A stretch of 64,000 nt of DNA. It comes from Farysia itapuensis (taxonomy: Eukaryota; Basidiomycota; Ustilaginomycetes; Ustilaginales; Ustilaginaceae). Made by a program: the position numbers and the translations under genes. Positions within the stretch are counted from its first letter, which is position 1. Every line of letters starts with the position of its first letter. The DNA is taken from NCBI GenBank assembly GCA_023212645.1, contig JALBYC010000005.1, forward strand, positions 659,497-723,496. Direction: 5' to 3'. The notes beneath the pieces were generated by a model. That model was given only the letters and a program-made list of their open reading frames with translations. It had not been told where the DNA came from and ran no database searches. Below are positions 31,901 to 39,668 of this stretch, one piece after another.

Positions 31901-32423
31901 TGTTGCTGTCTTCTGGATCAGAGGGTGATGAATCGGATGCGGATGTGCCATAGACGAGCAGTTGAATCTCTTGTGGAGTTGGACCGACGCCTACACCGAG
32001 GATGGGAAAGGAGAGATGACCGGCGTTGAGGTTGAATGCAGATGGATGGTCGGGGAATGCAGAGGGCGGATCGGCAAATGCAGGACCGAGAATGGGGGAA
32101 GGAGTAGGCGAGCGTTCTGAGCTGGAACGCGAAGATGCACGACGAGCAGAGCGGAAGCGGGTGGTGGTGGGAGACGACTGTTCGTGTTGATGATGGCGAG
32201 AGGAGCCGGCCAGGGAGGAGGCGCTGCCACTCATCCTTGCAGCTGCTGCTCTTCTGGAGCTGGCCATACGATCGGAAGGAGTGGTGGTGGGACTTGCGTC
32301 GATCAACAGGTCGTCATCTGCGAGTCTGGGAGCGGTGTCTGGACGATGCGAGGTAGGAGGGGTAGGCAGACCAGCAGGGGCGAGGGTGGGAGTGGCAGGC
32401 TGATTGTCTACCTTGTCGTGCAT
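28977..32423 (-). CDS. Large coiled-coil protein with one Myb/SANT repeat
   Basis: Uninterrupted 1148-aa frame starting MHDKVDNQPATPTLAP. A disordered Ser/Thr/Pro N-terminus (1-200) is followed by two helical, coiled-coil-prone stretches (about 200-300, ELAGMVKLLASRCRTLAESR; about 370-420, SQRNKLLTDKKYLKARVRDA). A basic segment lies near 440-470 (KDKNRKKRVITM). One Myb/SANT repeat near 820-870 reads YVRWTSEEDSKLRSAIKEHG, with the spaced Trp in QRWELISRAVG and YHQCRQRYLLMRR. The tail is His/Gln/Pro-rich with two Gln runs encoded by CAG repeats. It is probably a nuclear DNA-binding or chromatin protein; I do not recognise a named orthologue. It is divergent from sec27. Confidence 0.75.
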   Translation of the reverse strand: MHDKVDNQPATPTLAPAGLPTPPTSHRPDTAPRLADDDLLIDASPTTTPSDRMASSRRAAAARMSGSASSLAGSSRHHQHEQSSPTTTRFRSARRASSRSSSERSPTPSPILGPAFADPPSAFPDHPSAFNLNAGHLSFPILGVGVGPTPQEIQLLVYGTSASDSSPSDPEDSNSVEQMLESLSSMGLDPPTESTTSQRERELAGMVKLLASRCRTLAESRDRANAQLHSTRLTALSIISSIKTAHAHSQTSEQGVHDRLDAEVEGWKAQAKMLRALLTRAEARGFEDRKPSLAERAKSATTAATSVNGHRIASFRSDDSLHRYADLPPSSPLGPPPNGIESTTTTTTGLGISSPGLPELDLHTSPLSSLVSQRNKLLTDKKYLKARVRDAEAQVSRLEIELKSLRPYLVAGGVKGLDAAVEMPDTGTAPTTPSRSGSRKDKNRKKRVITMGDAETEHLMLAARRRREQAALSLGASVPSAQSLTSSPVKRQASEGPMTTADTDYERSGEPQTPPSKSAERPPKTPKSIPSTPRTGIRVREYDNDEPRDGWSDRHQRVDSASSFTGIDELLHAAQSLNPAAPSPTLRSRGSMSSHPHAATEPTYYPREPMPRPLGYPPLAIPPHHGYELDRYGHPLPIHSSPLRMAHESPKRRRVSSAAFEFEPYSSPFLGERQPRYRTHTEGANPFSSSSQSQERTRSYDYAPTRSFDAPGPAQDAAGLSALDLLADQATASQNPSQDSDRSAGYGSPIGSLSSDDEAVEARRKGSTGSRFASSRATGGRDVSPGRTASRPGAATGGDANGSSESRSGFGGNQNAEKRLPYVRWTSEEDSKLRSAIKEHGQRWELISRAVGTRSYHQCRQRYLLMRRKEAAAKAQAEADDGTMPNMSASASDPQSQESDYGPDSASVRRKSGSQQQQQQQQQRTRRDSRPDEAYSSHHHEASHPHPPHAHSHSQGSVTSTPLHKLSIGAPAPSGSVFGQYSPDPRQGPLSSPSIGSQTTPTHARALSYPHHHHHQHAPQQQQSSYPSHHHHYHQGSPSQLHPSSPYSSQHTPSATRRTTAPHVAYPAATAAGGRPSPTIPPAVQPSSSSSSSPHSRHHFHDSSPTHRPTRQYPPPSSPHHDRPQQQQQQQQSPPESSARRMGAALYS

Positions 32424-32775
32424 TATGCAATCATATCTCGACGGGAAGGGAGGGGGGGGGAGGAGATGGTGGTTGTTTGAGAAGAGCGATTACCATTGTA
32501 ACTGAAAACAAACAATTGAGCTCAGCTAAACCAACACAGGCACTGCACCAGTCACAGTGTCCGTCGGCCTTTCCGCTGGGCTGGCTGCAGTGTTGATCCG
32601 CGTAAGAAATTGCATGCGAAAAATCACAAATAAATGTCTCAGCTCGATGCGGGAGGGACGCCCGATGCATGCGCCTGTTCCCCCCGATCTCGTGCGAGTG
32701 AAGGACGCGTTGGAGTAGTAACGTGTCAAGTGCGCATTGGCCCTTTCTTCCTTCTCAACCCATCGTACACCAAAG
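32424..32775. promoter_or_regulatory. Divergent promoter region, Myb protein / sec27
   Basis: 352 bp lie between opposing starts. A G-rich run (GGGAGGGGGGGGGAGGAG on the plus strand, near 32447-32464) sits just upstream of the Myb-gene start. Nothing else stands out. Confidence 0.5.
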
Positions 32776-35286
32776 ATGCCCATGTTGCTCGACATACAGC
32801 GCAAGCTGTTTGCTCGCTCAGAGCGGGTCAAGTCGCTCGATTTTCATCCCACAGAGCCATGGCTGCTTGCCGGGCTCTACTCGGGCGCCGTCAACATCTG
32901 GAACTACGAGACCGGCGCCATCGTCAAGACGTTTGAGGTGACCAATGTACCCGTTCGATGTGTCAAGTTTGTCGCCCGCAAGAACTGGTTTGTAGCCGGT
33001 TCGGACGACTTTCAGCTGCGGGCATTTAACTACAATACCCACGAAAAAGTGGTCGCTTTCGAAGCACATCCCGACTACATTCGATGTCTTGCCGTACATC
33101 CCACCGGATCCTACGTGCTGACCGGCTCGGACGACATGACGATCAAGATGTGGGACTGGGACAAGAACTGGCGTCTGGTCCAGACATTCGAGGGTCATGC
33201 GCACTACATTATGAATCTCTGTTTCAACCCAAAGGACTCCAACACCTTTGCCTCGTCCTGTCTTGACCGCACCGTCAAAGTTTGGACACTCGGATCCAGC
33301 GTCGCCAATTTCACCCTCGAGGCACACGACAAGGGCGTCAACTACGTCGAATACTTTCACGGCGGTGAGAAACCGTATATGATTACCACGGGCGACGATC
33401 GCACTGTCAAGATCTGGGACTACCTCTCCAAGTCCTGCATTCAGACCTTGACCGGACACACGTCCAACGTCTCTTTTGCCACCTTCCACCCCTCGCTCCC
33501 ACTCATTATCTCGGGATCGGAAGACGGCACTGTCAAGCTGTGGCATTCTAATACCTACCGTCTCGAGTCGACGCTCGACTATGGGCTTGAGCGCGTCTGG
33601 TGTGTTGCCTACAAAAAGTCGGGCAACGACGTGGCGATTGGCTACGATCAGGGCGCCGTCGTCGTCAAGCTGGGCAAGGAAGAGCCGAGTGTCAGCATGG
33701 ACGTCGCTGGTAAAGTGGTGTGGGCCAAGAATTCGGAAGTGTTGAGCGCCAACGTGGGTGCTCAACCGGACGAGAGTGTTGTTGATGGTCAGCGGCTGCC
33801 GGTCAGCGTGCGCGATATGGGCACTACGGAAATCTACCCGCAAATGCTGCAACACAGTCCCAACGGTCGCTTCGTCACTGTCTGCGGTGATGGCGAGTAT
33901 ATCATTTATACTGCGCTGGCGTGGCGGAACAAGGCGTTTGGCAGTGCGCTTAGCTTTGCGTGGGCGAGCGATAGCAATACGTATGCCGTGCACGAAGGCG
34001 GTGCCAAGGTCAAAGTGTTCCGCAGCTTCAAGGAGCGCACGGGTCTGCTGAACCTTGCTTACAACGTTGAAGCGGTGGCCGGGGGTGCGCTGCTGGCTGT
34101 GCTCGGCAGTGGCTTTGTCTGCTTTTACGACTGGGACACGGCCGCGCTGGTGCGCAGAATCGACGTCGAGGCCAAAGCCATCCACTGGTCCACCACTGGC
34201 CAGCTCGTCGCCATTGTCTGCGACGACTCGTTCTACATTCTTCGCTTTGACCGCGAGGCGTACGCTGCGCATCTCGACGCCGAGCACGAGGTGGAGGACG
34301 ACGGTGTGGAGACTGCGTTTGAAGTCGTGACCGAGGTGACGGAAAGTGTGCGCACCGCCAAATGGACCGGCGAATGCTTCCTCTACACCAACTCGACCAA
34401 CCGTCTACAGTACCTGGTCGGCGAACAGACGCACACCATTACCCATTCGGACAACGATCTGTACCTGCTCGGCTACATCCCCCAGCATGGACGGGTGTAT
34501 GTGATCAACAAGGACATGTCGATCTTGAGCTATGCCCTTTCTCTGGCGCTGGTCGAGTACCAGACGGCCATTTTGCGTGGCGACATGGATGGCGCAGCTG
34601 AACTGTTGCAGCAGGTACCTGCAGATCAGCGCAACCGTGTTGCGCGCTTCCTCGAGTCGCAGCAGCTACCCGATCTGGCACTGCAGGTATCAACGGATGC
34701 CGAGCACCGATTTGATCTGGCGATTTCGCTCGACGATTTCGAGAGTGCGCTGGAAATCGCACGTTCCGGCCCCCAGGTGGGGGCGGAAAGTCGATGGCGC
34801 ACCATTGGCGATAAAGCTCTTTCGCGATGGAACGTCGGTTTGGCGAAAGAGTGTTTTGAACGAGCGCACGACTTGTCTTCGATGCTGCTGGTGGCAACTT
34901 CGACGAATGATCGGGGGATGTTGACGCGACTTGCGCAGATGGCCGAGGTGAAAGGGTCGACGAATATCGGCTTTGCGGCGCTGCTACAGCTAGGGGATGT
35001 GGATGGATGTATTGGCGTGCTGCAGAAAGCGGGTCGTACGCCGGAAGCGGCGCTCTTTGCACGCACCTACGCTCCCAGCCGCGTCCCTGAACTGGTCACA
35101 TCCTGGCGCACCCACCTCGAATCCGCCCAACGACACAAACAAACCGAACTCGCACACGCCCTCGCCGACCCAGCCACCAACCCTGCGGCCTTTACCGAAA
35201 ACTGGTCCACATCGCTCCAGCGCGAATCACAGCTACGACGCACTCCCCAACCCAACGGCACTACTACTACTACCACCACTTTGTAA
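32776..35286 (+). CDS. sec27: Coatomer subunit beta' (Sec27)
   Basis: ATG 32776 (MPMLLDIQRKLFARSERVKS) gives 836 aa; the frame is open for 13 more codons from a TTG. The first ~300 residues are WD40 repeats with the coatomer-specific sequences SLDFHPTEPWLLAGLYSGAV, DDMTIKMWDWDKNW and SCLDRTVKVWTLGS. A second propeller (about 300-590) and an alpha-solenoid (about 590-810) follow, including the DMDGAAELLQQVPADQRNRV stretch. Beta'-COP is part of the COPI coat that retrieves dilysine-tagged cargo from Golgi to ER; the first propeller binds KKXX tails. The C-terminus ends in a Thr run. There is no intron. Only 170 bp separate its stop from the next likely start. Confidence 0.96.
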   Translation: MPMLLDIQRKLFARSERVKSLDFHPTEPWLLAGLYSGAVNIWNYETGAIVKTFEVTNVPVRCVKFVARKNWFVAGSDDFQLRAFNYNTHEKVVAFEAHPDYIRCLAVHPTGSYVLTGSDDMTIKMWDWDKNWRLVQTFEGHAHYIMNLCFNPKDSNTFASSCLDRTVKVWTLGSSVANFTLEAHDKGVNYVEYFHGGEKPYMITTGDDRTVKIWDYLSKSCIQTLTGHTSNVSFATFHPSLPLIISGSEDGTVKLWHSNTYRLESTLDYGLERVWCVAYKKSGNDVAIGYDQGAVVVKLGKEEPSVSMDVAGKVVWAKNSEVLSANVGAQPDESVVDGQRLPVSVRDMGTTEIYPQMLQHSPNGRFVTVCGDGEYIIYTALAWRNKAFGSALSFAWASDSNTYAVHEGGAKVKVFRSFKERTGLLNLAYNVEAVAGGALLAVLGSGFVCFYDWDTAALVRRIDVEAKAIHWSTTGQLVAIVCDDSFYILRFDREAYAAHLDAEHEVEDDGVETAFEVVTEVTESVRTAKWTGECFLYTNSTNRLQYLVGEQTHTITHSDNDLYLLGYIPQHGRVYVINKDMSILSYALSLALVEYQTAILRGDMDGAAELLQQVPADQRNRVARFLESQQLPDLALQVSTDAEHRFDLAISLDDFESALEIARSGPQVGAESRWRTIGDKALSRWNVGLAKECFERAHDLSSMLLVATSTNDRGMLTRLAQMAEVKGSTNIGFAALLQLGDVDGCIGVLQKAGRTPEAALFARTYAPSRVPELVTSWRTHLESAQRHKQTELAHALADPATNPAAFTENWSTSLQRESQLRRTPQPNGTTTTTTTL

Positions 35287-35456
35287 GGGAGAAATCTACA
35301 ATGCCATCATGGCCAATTCCGCGGCTAAAAAAAAAAAGGGCGGAAATGAAATAAATGAGTTCGGGATTCTTCGGGAGTAGAGACCCTTCACCCTCTCACA
35401 CATACATATATATGCACAGTGTGTGTCCCGTCTCCCTTTACCCCCCTTACGCACAA

Positions 35457-36281
35457 ATGTCGGACAAGTTCAAGGCAGAAGAGAGCGGGTTGCTGGTCGT
35501 GTTTATGGACCCGGGTATGCGGGTATCGCTGCGGGAGTTCCACGAATGGTACGATAGCGAACACGTACCGCTCCGCGTGGAGAGGTTTGCCAGTTTCCGA
35601 TCGGCTGCACGCTATGCGGTGACCTCGTCGTACAGCTCGTCTGCCAAGTCTGGGGAGAAAGGTCCACCGAGCGGATGGGTTGCACTCTACACGGTTAGCA
35701 GCAACGACACGTTTGCACAGAGTGCATATACACAGCTGAGAACGGAACGGAGCGAACGCGAGGCTGAGTTGTTTAGTCGATTGGCGATCGTCGATCGACG
35801 AATCTACCGGTTGGACTACGATTCGGATGCAGACCCACAGCTGGAGCGTAACTCTGCCGCGGTGGTAGGGCTTAAGCCGCAGAGGGCTGCGGAGGTGTCG
35901 CCGTACATTGTGACGAATTCGGTGGATATGGTGAATGACGAGCATCAGGGTGCGTACAACGAGTGGTTTGAGCAGGAACATGTGCCGATGCTGGCGCAGA
36001 TTCCTGCCTGGCGTCGAAGCCGTCGCTTCACGCTGGTGGACAATGGCGTGACGGGGGTCAAGGCGGAAGAAGCACACCTACGCGCCGTACCGCGCACGCT
36101 CGGACTGCACGAATACGCCTCGGACGGAATCGAAGAGACGCACGAGTACAAAGCCGCCTGCTCCACCCCCTGGCGAACGCGCGTCCTCGGACCCAGTGCG
36201 GCCAACCTGGAACGAAGAGAACGACGTGCCTGTCACCTCTACCGCGCCTGGGACCCCATCGCCGCCCTCGCCAACCCATAA
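35457..36281 (+). CDS. Tandem EthD-like (dimeric alpha-beta barrel) protein
   Basis: The preferred start is ATG 35457 (MSDKFKAEESGLLVVFMDPG), giving 274 aa. An earlier in-frame ATG at 35355 adds 34 residues of low quality and would leave only 68 bp after sec27. Two related halves are visible: SLREFHEWYDSEHVPLRVER with FRSAARY, and AYNEWFEQEHVPMLAQIPAW with RRSRRFTLV. The WY/WF...EHVP core resembles EthD/stress-responsive barrel proteins. Each half could supply one barrel half, so a monomer may mimic the usual dimer. No catalytic assignment is possible. It converges on aro2 with 91 bp between stops, a gap holding a run of about 11 G. Confidence 0.6.
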   Translation: MSDKFKAEESGLLVVFMDPGMRVSLREFHEWYDSEHVPLRVERFASFRSAARYAVTSSYSSSAKSGEKGPPSGWVALYTVSSNDTFAQSAYTQLRTERSEREAELFSRLAIVDRRIYRLDYDSDADPQLERNSAAVVGLKPQRAAEVSPYIVTNSVDMVNDEHQGAYNEWFEQEHVPMLAQIPAWRRSRRFTLVDNGVTGVKAEEAHLRAVPRTLGLHEYASDGIEETHEYKAACSTPWRTRVLGPSAANLERRERRACHLYRAWDPIAALANP

Positions 36282-36372
36282 CTTTACACACTCACGCACA
36301 AACACATCAAGGGCCAATGCGCTCACACACATTCAGGGAGGGGGGGGGGGCGTAATGATTTTTTGGCGAAAT

Positions 36373-37725
36373 CTAGACTGTGCGTTTGGGCATCTTCATG
36401 CTGTTGGGGAGGTTAGCGACGGGAGCTGGGTTGAGGCGGGAAGCAGAGGCGTGGCGTGCGTTTTGGATGAGTAGGGCGTCCATGATGGTGAGAGCGGCCA
36501 TGGCTTCTACAATGGGCACGGCACGCGGGACGACACACGGATCGTGGCGTCCACGTGTATTCAAGGTCCCCGCTTTACCGTCGTAGGTGGCCGTTGCCTG
36601 GTCCTGCGAGATGGTGGCGGGACTTTTAAAGCCGATGCGGAAGTAGATGTCTTCGCCGTTGGTGATGCCGCCTTGGATGCCGCCGGACCAGTTGGTGGCT
36701 GTGCCCAGTCGTCCATCGGGGCGCAGGACGAACGAGTCATTGTGGCGCGAACCTGCCACCTCGGTCCCGCGGAAACCTGAACCAATCTCAAACGCTTTTG
36801 TCGCAGGAATGCTGAGCATGGCGTGGGCGAGTTTGGCTTCGAGCTTGTCAAAGCACGGCTCACCGAGACCGCTGGGCACATTACGAAGGACGCAGGTGAC
36901 GGTGCCGCCGATACTGTCGTTGTTGGCCTTGGCGAGGAGGATACGCTGACGCATGCGCTCGGCAGCCTCGTTGTGCGGGCATCGCATTGCGTTTCTATCC
37001 ACCTCGGCGCGTGTAACGCTGGCGAGGAGCTGTCGGAACTCGCGCGAGAGCGGCTCTTCCGCTTCGTCCTCCGTCAGCGCCGTGGTATCGAGCACGTTGT
37101 CGACCTTGGTCTGCGGTGGTCCTTGCGTCTCGCTCTCGCCGTAGAAGCTTTTCTGCGCAGCCGCCGCCTGGTCTTCGAGCGCAGGGCCGTTGACAATGTT
37201 CTGCGCAAGTGACTCACCAGGGTAGCGTGGGATGTGGACTTTGCCAACACTCGAGACAAAGGCGACAATCTCAACGCCGTATGCCTCGCGCAGGTACTTT
37301 TCCGCCAAAGCACCCGCGGCGACTCTTCCAATCGTCTCGCGCGCCGAACTACGGCCGCCACCAGAAGAGGCCTTGACGGCGTACTTTTCGAGGTAGGTAA
37401 AGTCGGCGTGCGAGGGACGCGGGTAGGCGTCGAGCGTCTCGTCGGTGTAATCGTGCGGACGCTGATCCTGGTTGCGCACCAGCATGGCAATCGGCGTCCC
37501 CAGCGTCACCCCACGCTCAACACCCGACTGGATCTCGACACGGTCCTTTTCATCGCGCGGCGTCGTAAGATCCGACTGCCCAGGCCTACGACGTGATAGC
37601 TGTACCTGGATGTCCTTCGCCTCGAGCGCCATACCGGGAGGCACTCCGTCGACAATACATCCCACCGATGCGCAGTGCGACTCGCCGTACGTCGTCACTC
37701 TAAACAACGACCCAAACGTCGACAT
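36373..37725 (-). CDS. aro2: Chorismate synthase
   Basis: Starts at ATG 37725 ([20 protein letters not shown]), the canonical N-terminus with the conserved GESHG-like motif; the open frame upstream of this is leader sequence. The 450 aa include [40 protein letters not shown] with [10 protein letters not shown], and [36 protein letters not shown] and [20 protein letters not shown] follow. The enzyme turns EPSP into chorismate using reduced FMN, the last shikimate step. Fungal enzymes are bifunctional and also reduce flavin. The protein is longer than yeast Aro2 because of an insert at about 165-240 and a short tail. Its start lies only 88 bp from the divergent TBCC gene. Confidence 0.96.
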   Translation of the reverse strand: MSTFGSLFRVTTYGESHCASVGCIVDGVPPGMALEAKDIQVQLSRRRPGQSDLTTPRDEKDRVEIQSGVERGVTLGTPIAMLVRNQDQRPHDYTDETLDAYPRPSHADFTYLEKYAVKASSGGGRSSARETIGRVAAGALAEKYLREAYGVEIVAFVSSVGKVHIPRYPGESLAQNIVNGPALEDQAAAAQKSFYGESETQGPPQTKVDNVLDTTALTEDEAEEPLSREFRQLLASVTRAEVDRNAMRCPHNEAAERMRQRILLAKANNDSIGGTVTCVLRNVPSGLGEPCFDKLEAKLAHAMLSIPATKAFEIGSGFRGTEVAGSRHNDSFVLRPDGRLGTATNWSGGIQGGITNGEDIYFRIGFKSPATISQDQATATYDGKAGTLNTRGRHDPCVVPRAVPIVEAMAALTIMDALLIQNARHASASRLNPAPVANLPNSMKMPKRTV

Positions 37726-37813
37726 CTTGGGGGGCTCGAGTGGTTGAGAAGAAAACAAAAGAAAAAAAAAAAGAAATTCCTTTTTATTAGCGTTAATAAT
37801 TGATATTTGCGTT
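37726..37813. promoter_or_regulatory. 88-bp bidirectional promoter, aro2 / TBCC gene
   Basis: Two start codons face away from each other with only 88 bp between. The gap includes an A-rich tract (A11 near 37761-37771), a GGGGGG run next to aro2, and AT-rich TTTTTATTAGCGTTAATAATT. Both promoters and both leaders must fit here, or transcription starts inside the opposite gene. Confidence 0.6.
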
Positions 37814-38716
37814 ATGATCATGGCATCGGCGTCGGTATCGCAGCAATTTGCGGTGAGATTGGCGCAGTGGAGTGCGCAAGTGGGGGAGGGGGTGGGAGAG
37901 GCGGAGAGGGTGGAGGATTTGCAGCGTGGACCGTTGCAAATTCTGGCCGAGGCTCGGGCAGAGTTGACGGCAGTGACGCCTCTCCTGCCTGCCCACGATC
38001 GTGCACGGTACGAGGCTATACTGGACCAGCTGCGCACACAGCTCGAACAACGGCGCAAACACCTGTCGCACGCCAAGTTTCGCTTCAAGCGCAAACCGCA
38101 ACCTACACCAGGGCCAACCGCGCAGGTCAGTGCACCACCACCCGCGGTCGTACCGACGTCGATCGATGCTGCTGCTGTGGGCAGTGCAGGCGAGAATGCG
38201 GTGAAAGTGGTGCAGCTCGAGCGTCGATTGTATGTATTGGGTGGGGAGACGCACTCGCGGGTGTCGCTCGATGTCGCGCACTGCTCGTATTGCGTCGTGG
38301 ATGTGCGGAGTGCGAGCGAGATGCTGTCTGTCCAGATCCGCGATGTGGCTCACTGTGTGATCCTGCTGCCAAGTGTGCAGGGGAGTGTCATGGCACATGG
38401 CCTGACCGACTCGCTCCTCATCTGCCCATCTGCGCACCAGGTGAGACTGCACGACTGCCATGCGTCAGCGCTACAAGTGGCGACCAAGCACAACGCCAGT
38501 CTCATCACCATCGACCACTGCACCGCCCTCCGCTTCCTCACCCCACCGCATACGCCCCCCATCCACATCCAGGACTTTGACTCGCTCCATGCCGCCCCCA
38601 CCAACTACACCGTAACACCCCGCACCGACGTACTACCAGCCCTCACACCCTTACTGCACACAGATCCGCCAGAGGTAGCTACATTGCTCGCGGTAATTGC
38701 ATCTACTTGCGCATGA
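37814..38716 (+). CDS. TBCC-domain protein, tubulin-binding cofactor C-like
   Basis: ATG 37814 ([20 protein letters not shown]; a second ATG at 37820) gives 300 aa. The N-terminal half is helical ([40 protein letters not shown]). The C-terminal half carries a C-CAP/TBCC beta-helix: [65 protein letters not shown] proteins are GTPase activators, in cofactor C for beta-tubulin during heterodimer assembly. The catalytic-Arg position is not clear to me (QVRLHDC is the likely equivalent of the QxRxH motif). The last 14 bp overlap the 3' end of the opposite methyltransferase gene. Confidence 0.75.
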   Translation: MIMASASVSQQFAVRLAQWSAQVGEGVGEAERVEDLQRGPLQILAEARAELTAVTPLLPAHDRARYEAILDQLRTQLEQRRKHLSHAKFRFKRKPQPTPGPTAQVSAPPPAVVPTSIDAAAVGSAGENAVKVVQLERRLYVLGGETHSRVSLDVAHCSYCVVDVRSASEMLSVQIRDVAHCVILLPSVQGSVMAHGLTDSLLICPSAHQVRLHDCHASALQVATKHNASLITIDHCTALRFLTPPHTPPIHIQDFDSLHAAPTNYTVTPRTDVLPALTPLLHTDPPEVATLLAVIASTCA

Positions 38717-39551
38717 TCAGCGAGACGCCGTCGCGCACGGGCAGGACGACGACCTCGACGCGCGCATCCTTCTTGACCATCTCGTTAAACTGCTTGATCG
38801 CCGCAGCATTGTCCTCGGCAATGCTCAGTTCCGGCTGGTGCATCAGCGCCCCACTCGTCGACCAGGGCGTCCCCTTGTACAGCGTATTGTCCACCACCAA
38901 CACCCCGCCTTCCGCCAGTAGATTGTCGTCGAGAATCGTATTGAAGTATCCCGCATAGCCGGTCTTGTCTGCGTCGATAAAGATGATATCAAACTGCTGC
39001 TTGTCGGCGGCGAGGCGTGCGAGGTGTGTGCGGGCATCGCCGACTTTGACGTCAATCTTGTCCCCCAGCCCTGTCTGTTGGAAGAGCGGTCGGGTGAAGG
39101 TGTCGAGGTAAGGGTCGATTTCCAGTGCGCTTACTTTGCCGTTGGTGGGGAGGGCGGATGCGATGCAGACCGTGGTGGTGCCTGTGAACATGCCGATCTC
39201 GAGCGCGGTGCGTGCGCGGGTGAGTTTGGTGAGCAGTCCGACAAAGTTGCCCTCGTACGCACCGGCGGACCAGTGCGCGCCCAGATGAAACATGGTCTGC
39301 TTGCGTTCAAACGCACCATCCCAGTCATGCTCGGCCGTCGCTTTTAGCAGAGGCAGCTGCACTGCCGGCGCCTCGCTCGACACGCTGTCGAGATACTTGT
39401 CCATCCCGCCCAGCAAGTCTGCCACAAGCCTAAGCTGCGTCAACTGTCCATCGCTCATCGGCTTGCTCCTATCCACCCCGGCCAACACGGCATTCAACAG
39501 CGTCCATGCCGTCGTCAAAGGCGTCTCTACCGGCAAGTCAATCCCACTCAT
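38703..39551 (-). CDS. Class I O-methyltransferase (CCoAOMT/COMT-like)
   Basis: 282 aa starting MSGIDLPVETPLTTAWTLLN. It contains SAM motif I ALEIGMFTGTTTVCIASALP, the acidic KVSALEIDP, and the metal-binding stretch FDIIFIDADKTGYAGYFNTI followed by LAEGGVLVVDNTLYKG. These are the signature of small cation-dependent O-methyltransferases that act on caffeoyl-CoA, catechols or similar diols. The N-terminal helix region (LVADLLGGMDKYLDS) is extended. The natural substrate in fungi is usually unknown. The stop overlaps the TBCC gene by 14 bp, and only 117 bp lie between its start and the ale1 stop. The neighbouring genes are housekeeping, so I see no metabolite cluster. Confidence 0.85.
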   Translation of the reverse strand: MSGIDLPVETPLTTAWTLLNAVLAGVDRSKPMSDGQLTQLRLVADLLGGMDKYLDSVSSEAPAVQLPLLKATAEHDWDGAFERKQTMFHLGAHWSAGAYEGNFVGLLTKLTRARTALEIGMFTGTTTVCIASALPTNGKVSALEIDPYLDTFTRPLFQQTGLGDKIDVKVGDARTHLARLAADKQQFDIIFIDADKTGYAGYFNTILDDNLLAEGGVLVVDNTLYKGTPWSTSGALMHQPELSIAEDNAAAIKQFNEMVKKDARVEVVVLPVRDGVSLIMRK

Positions 39552-39668
39552 CCTCGTCGTCGTCGTTTGTGGCCAACGTTGCCTCTTCTTCTCGGATTAC
39601 ACCATCTATCTATGCCTCCACATCGGTGATCGTTTTTCCCACTGCCAATTGTCAGATTGAGGGGTGTT

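Noticed and set aside
32818..34287. 489-codon frame on the minus strand
   Set aside because: It lies entirely antisense to the WD40 and second-propeller part of sec27, whose frame has clear domain homology; the opposite frame is open because of GC-rich codon bias and encodes no domain.
37726..38094. 123-codon N-terminal extension of chorismate synthase
   Set aside because: The conserved family N-terminus starts at 37725; the extension overlaps the divergent TBCC gene.
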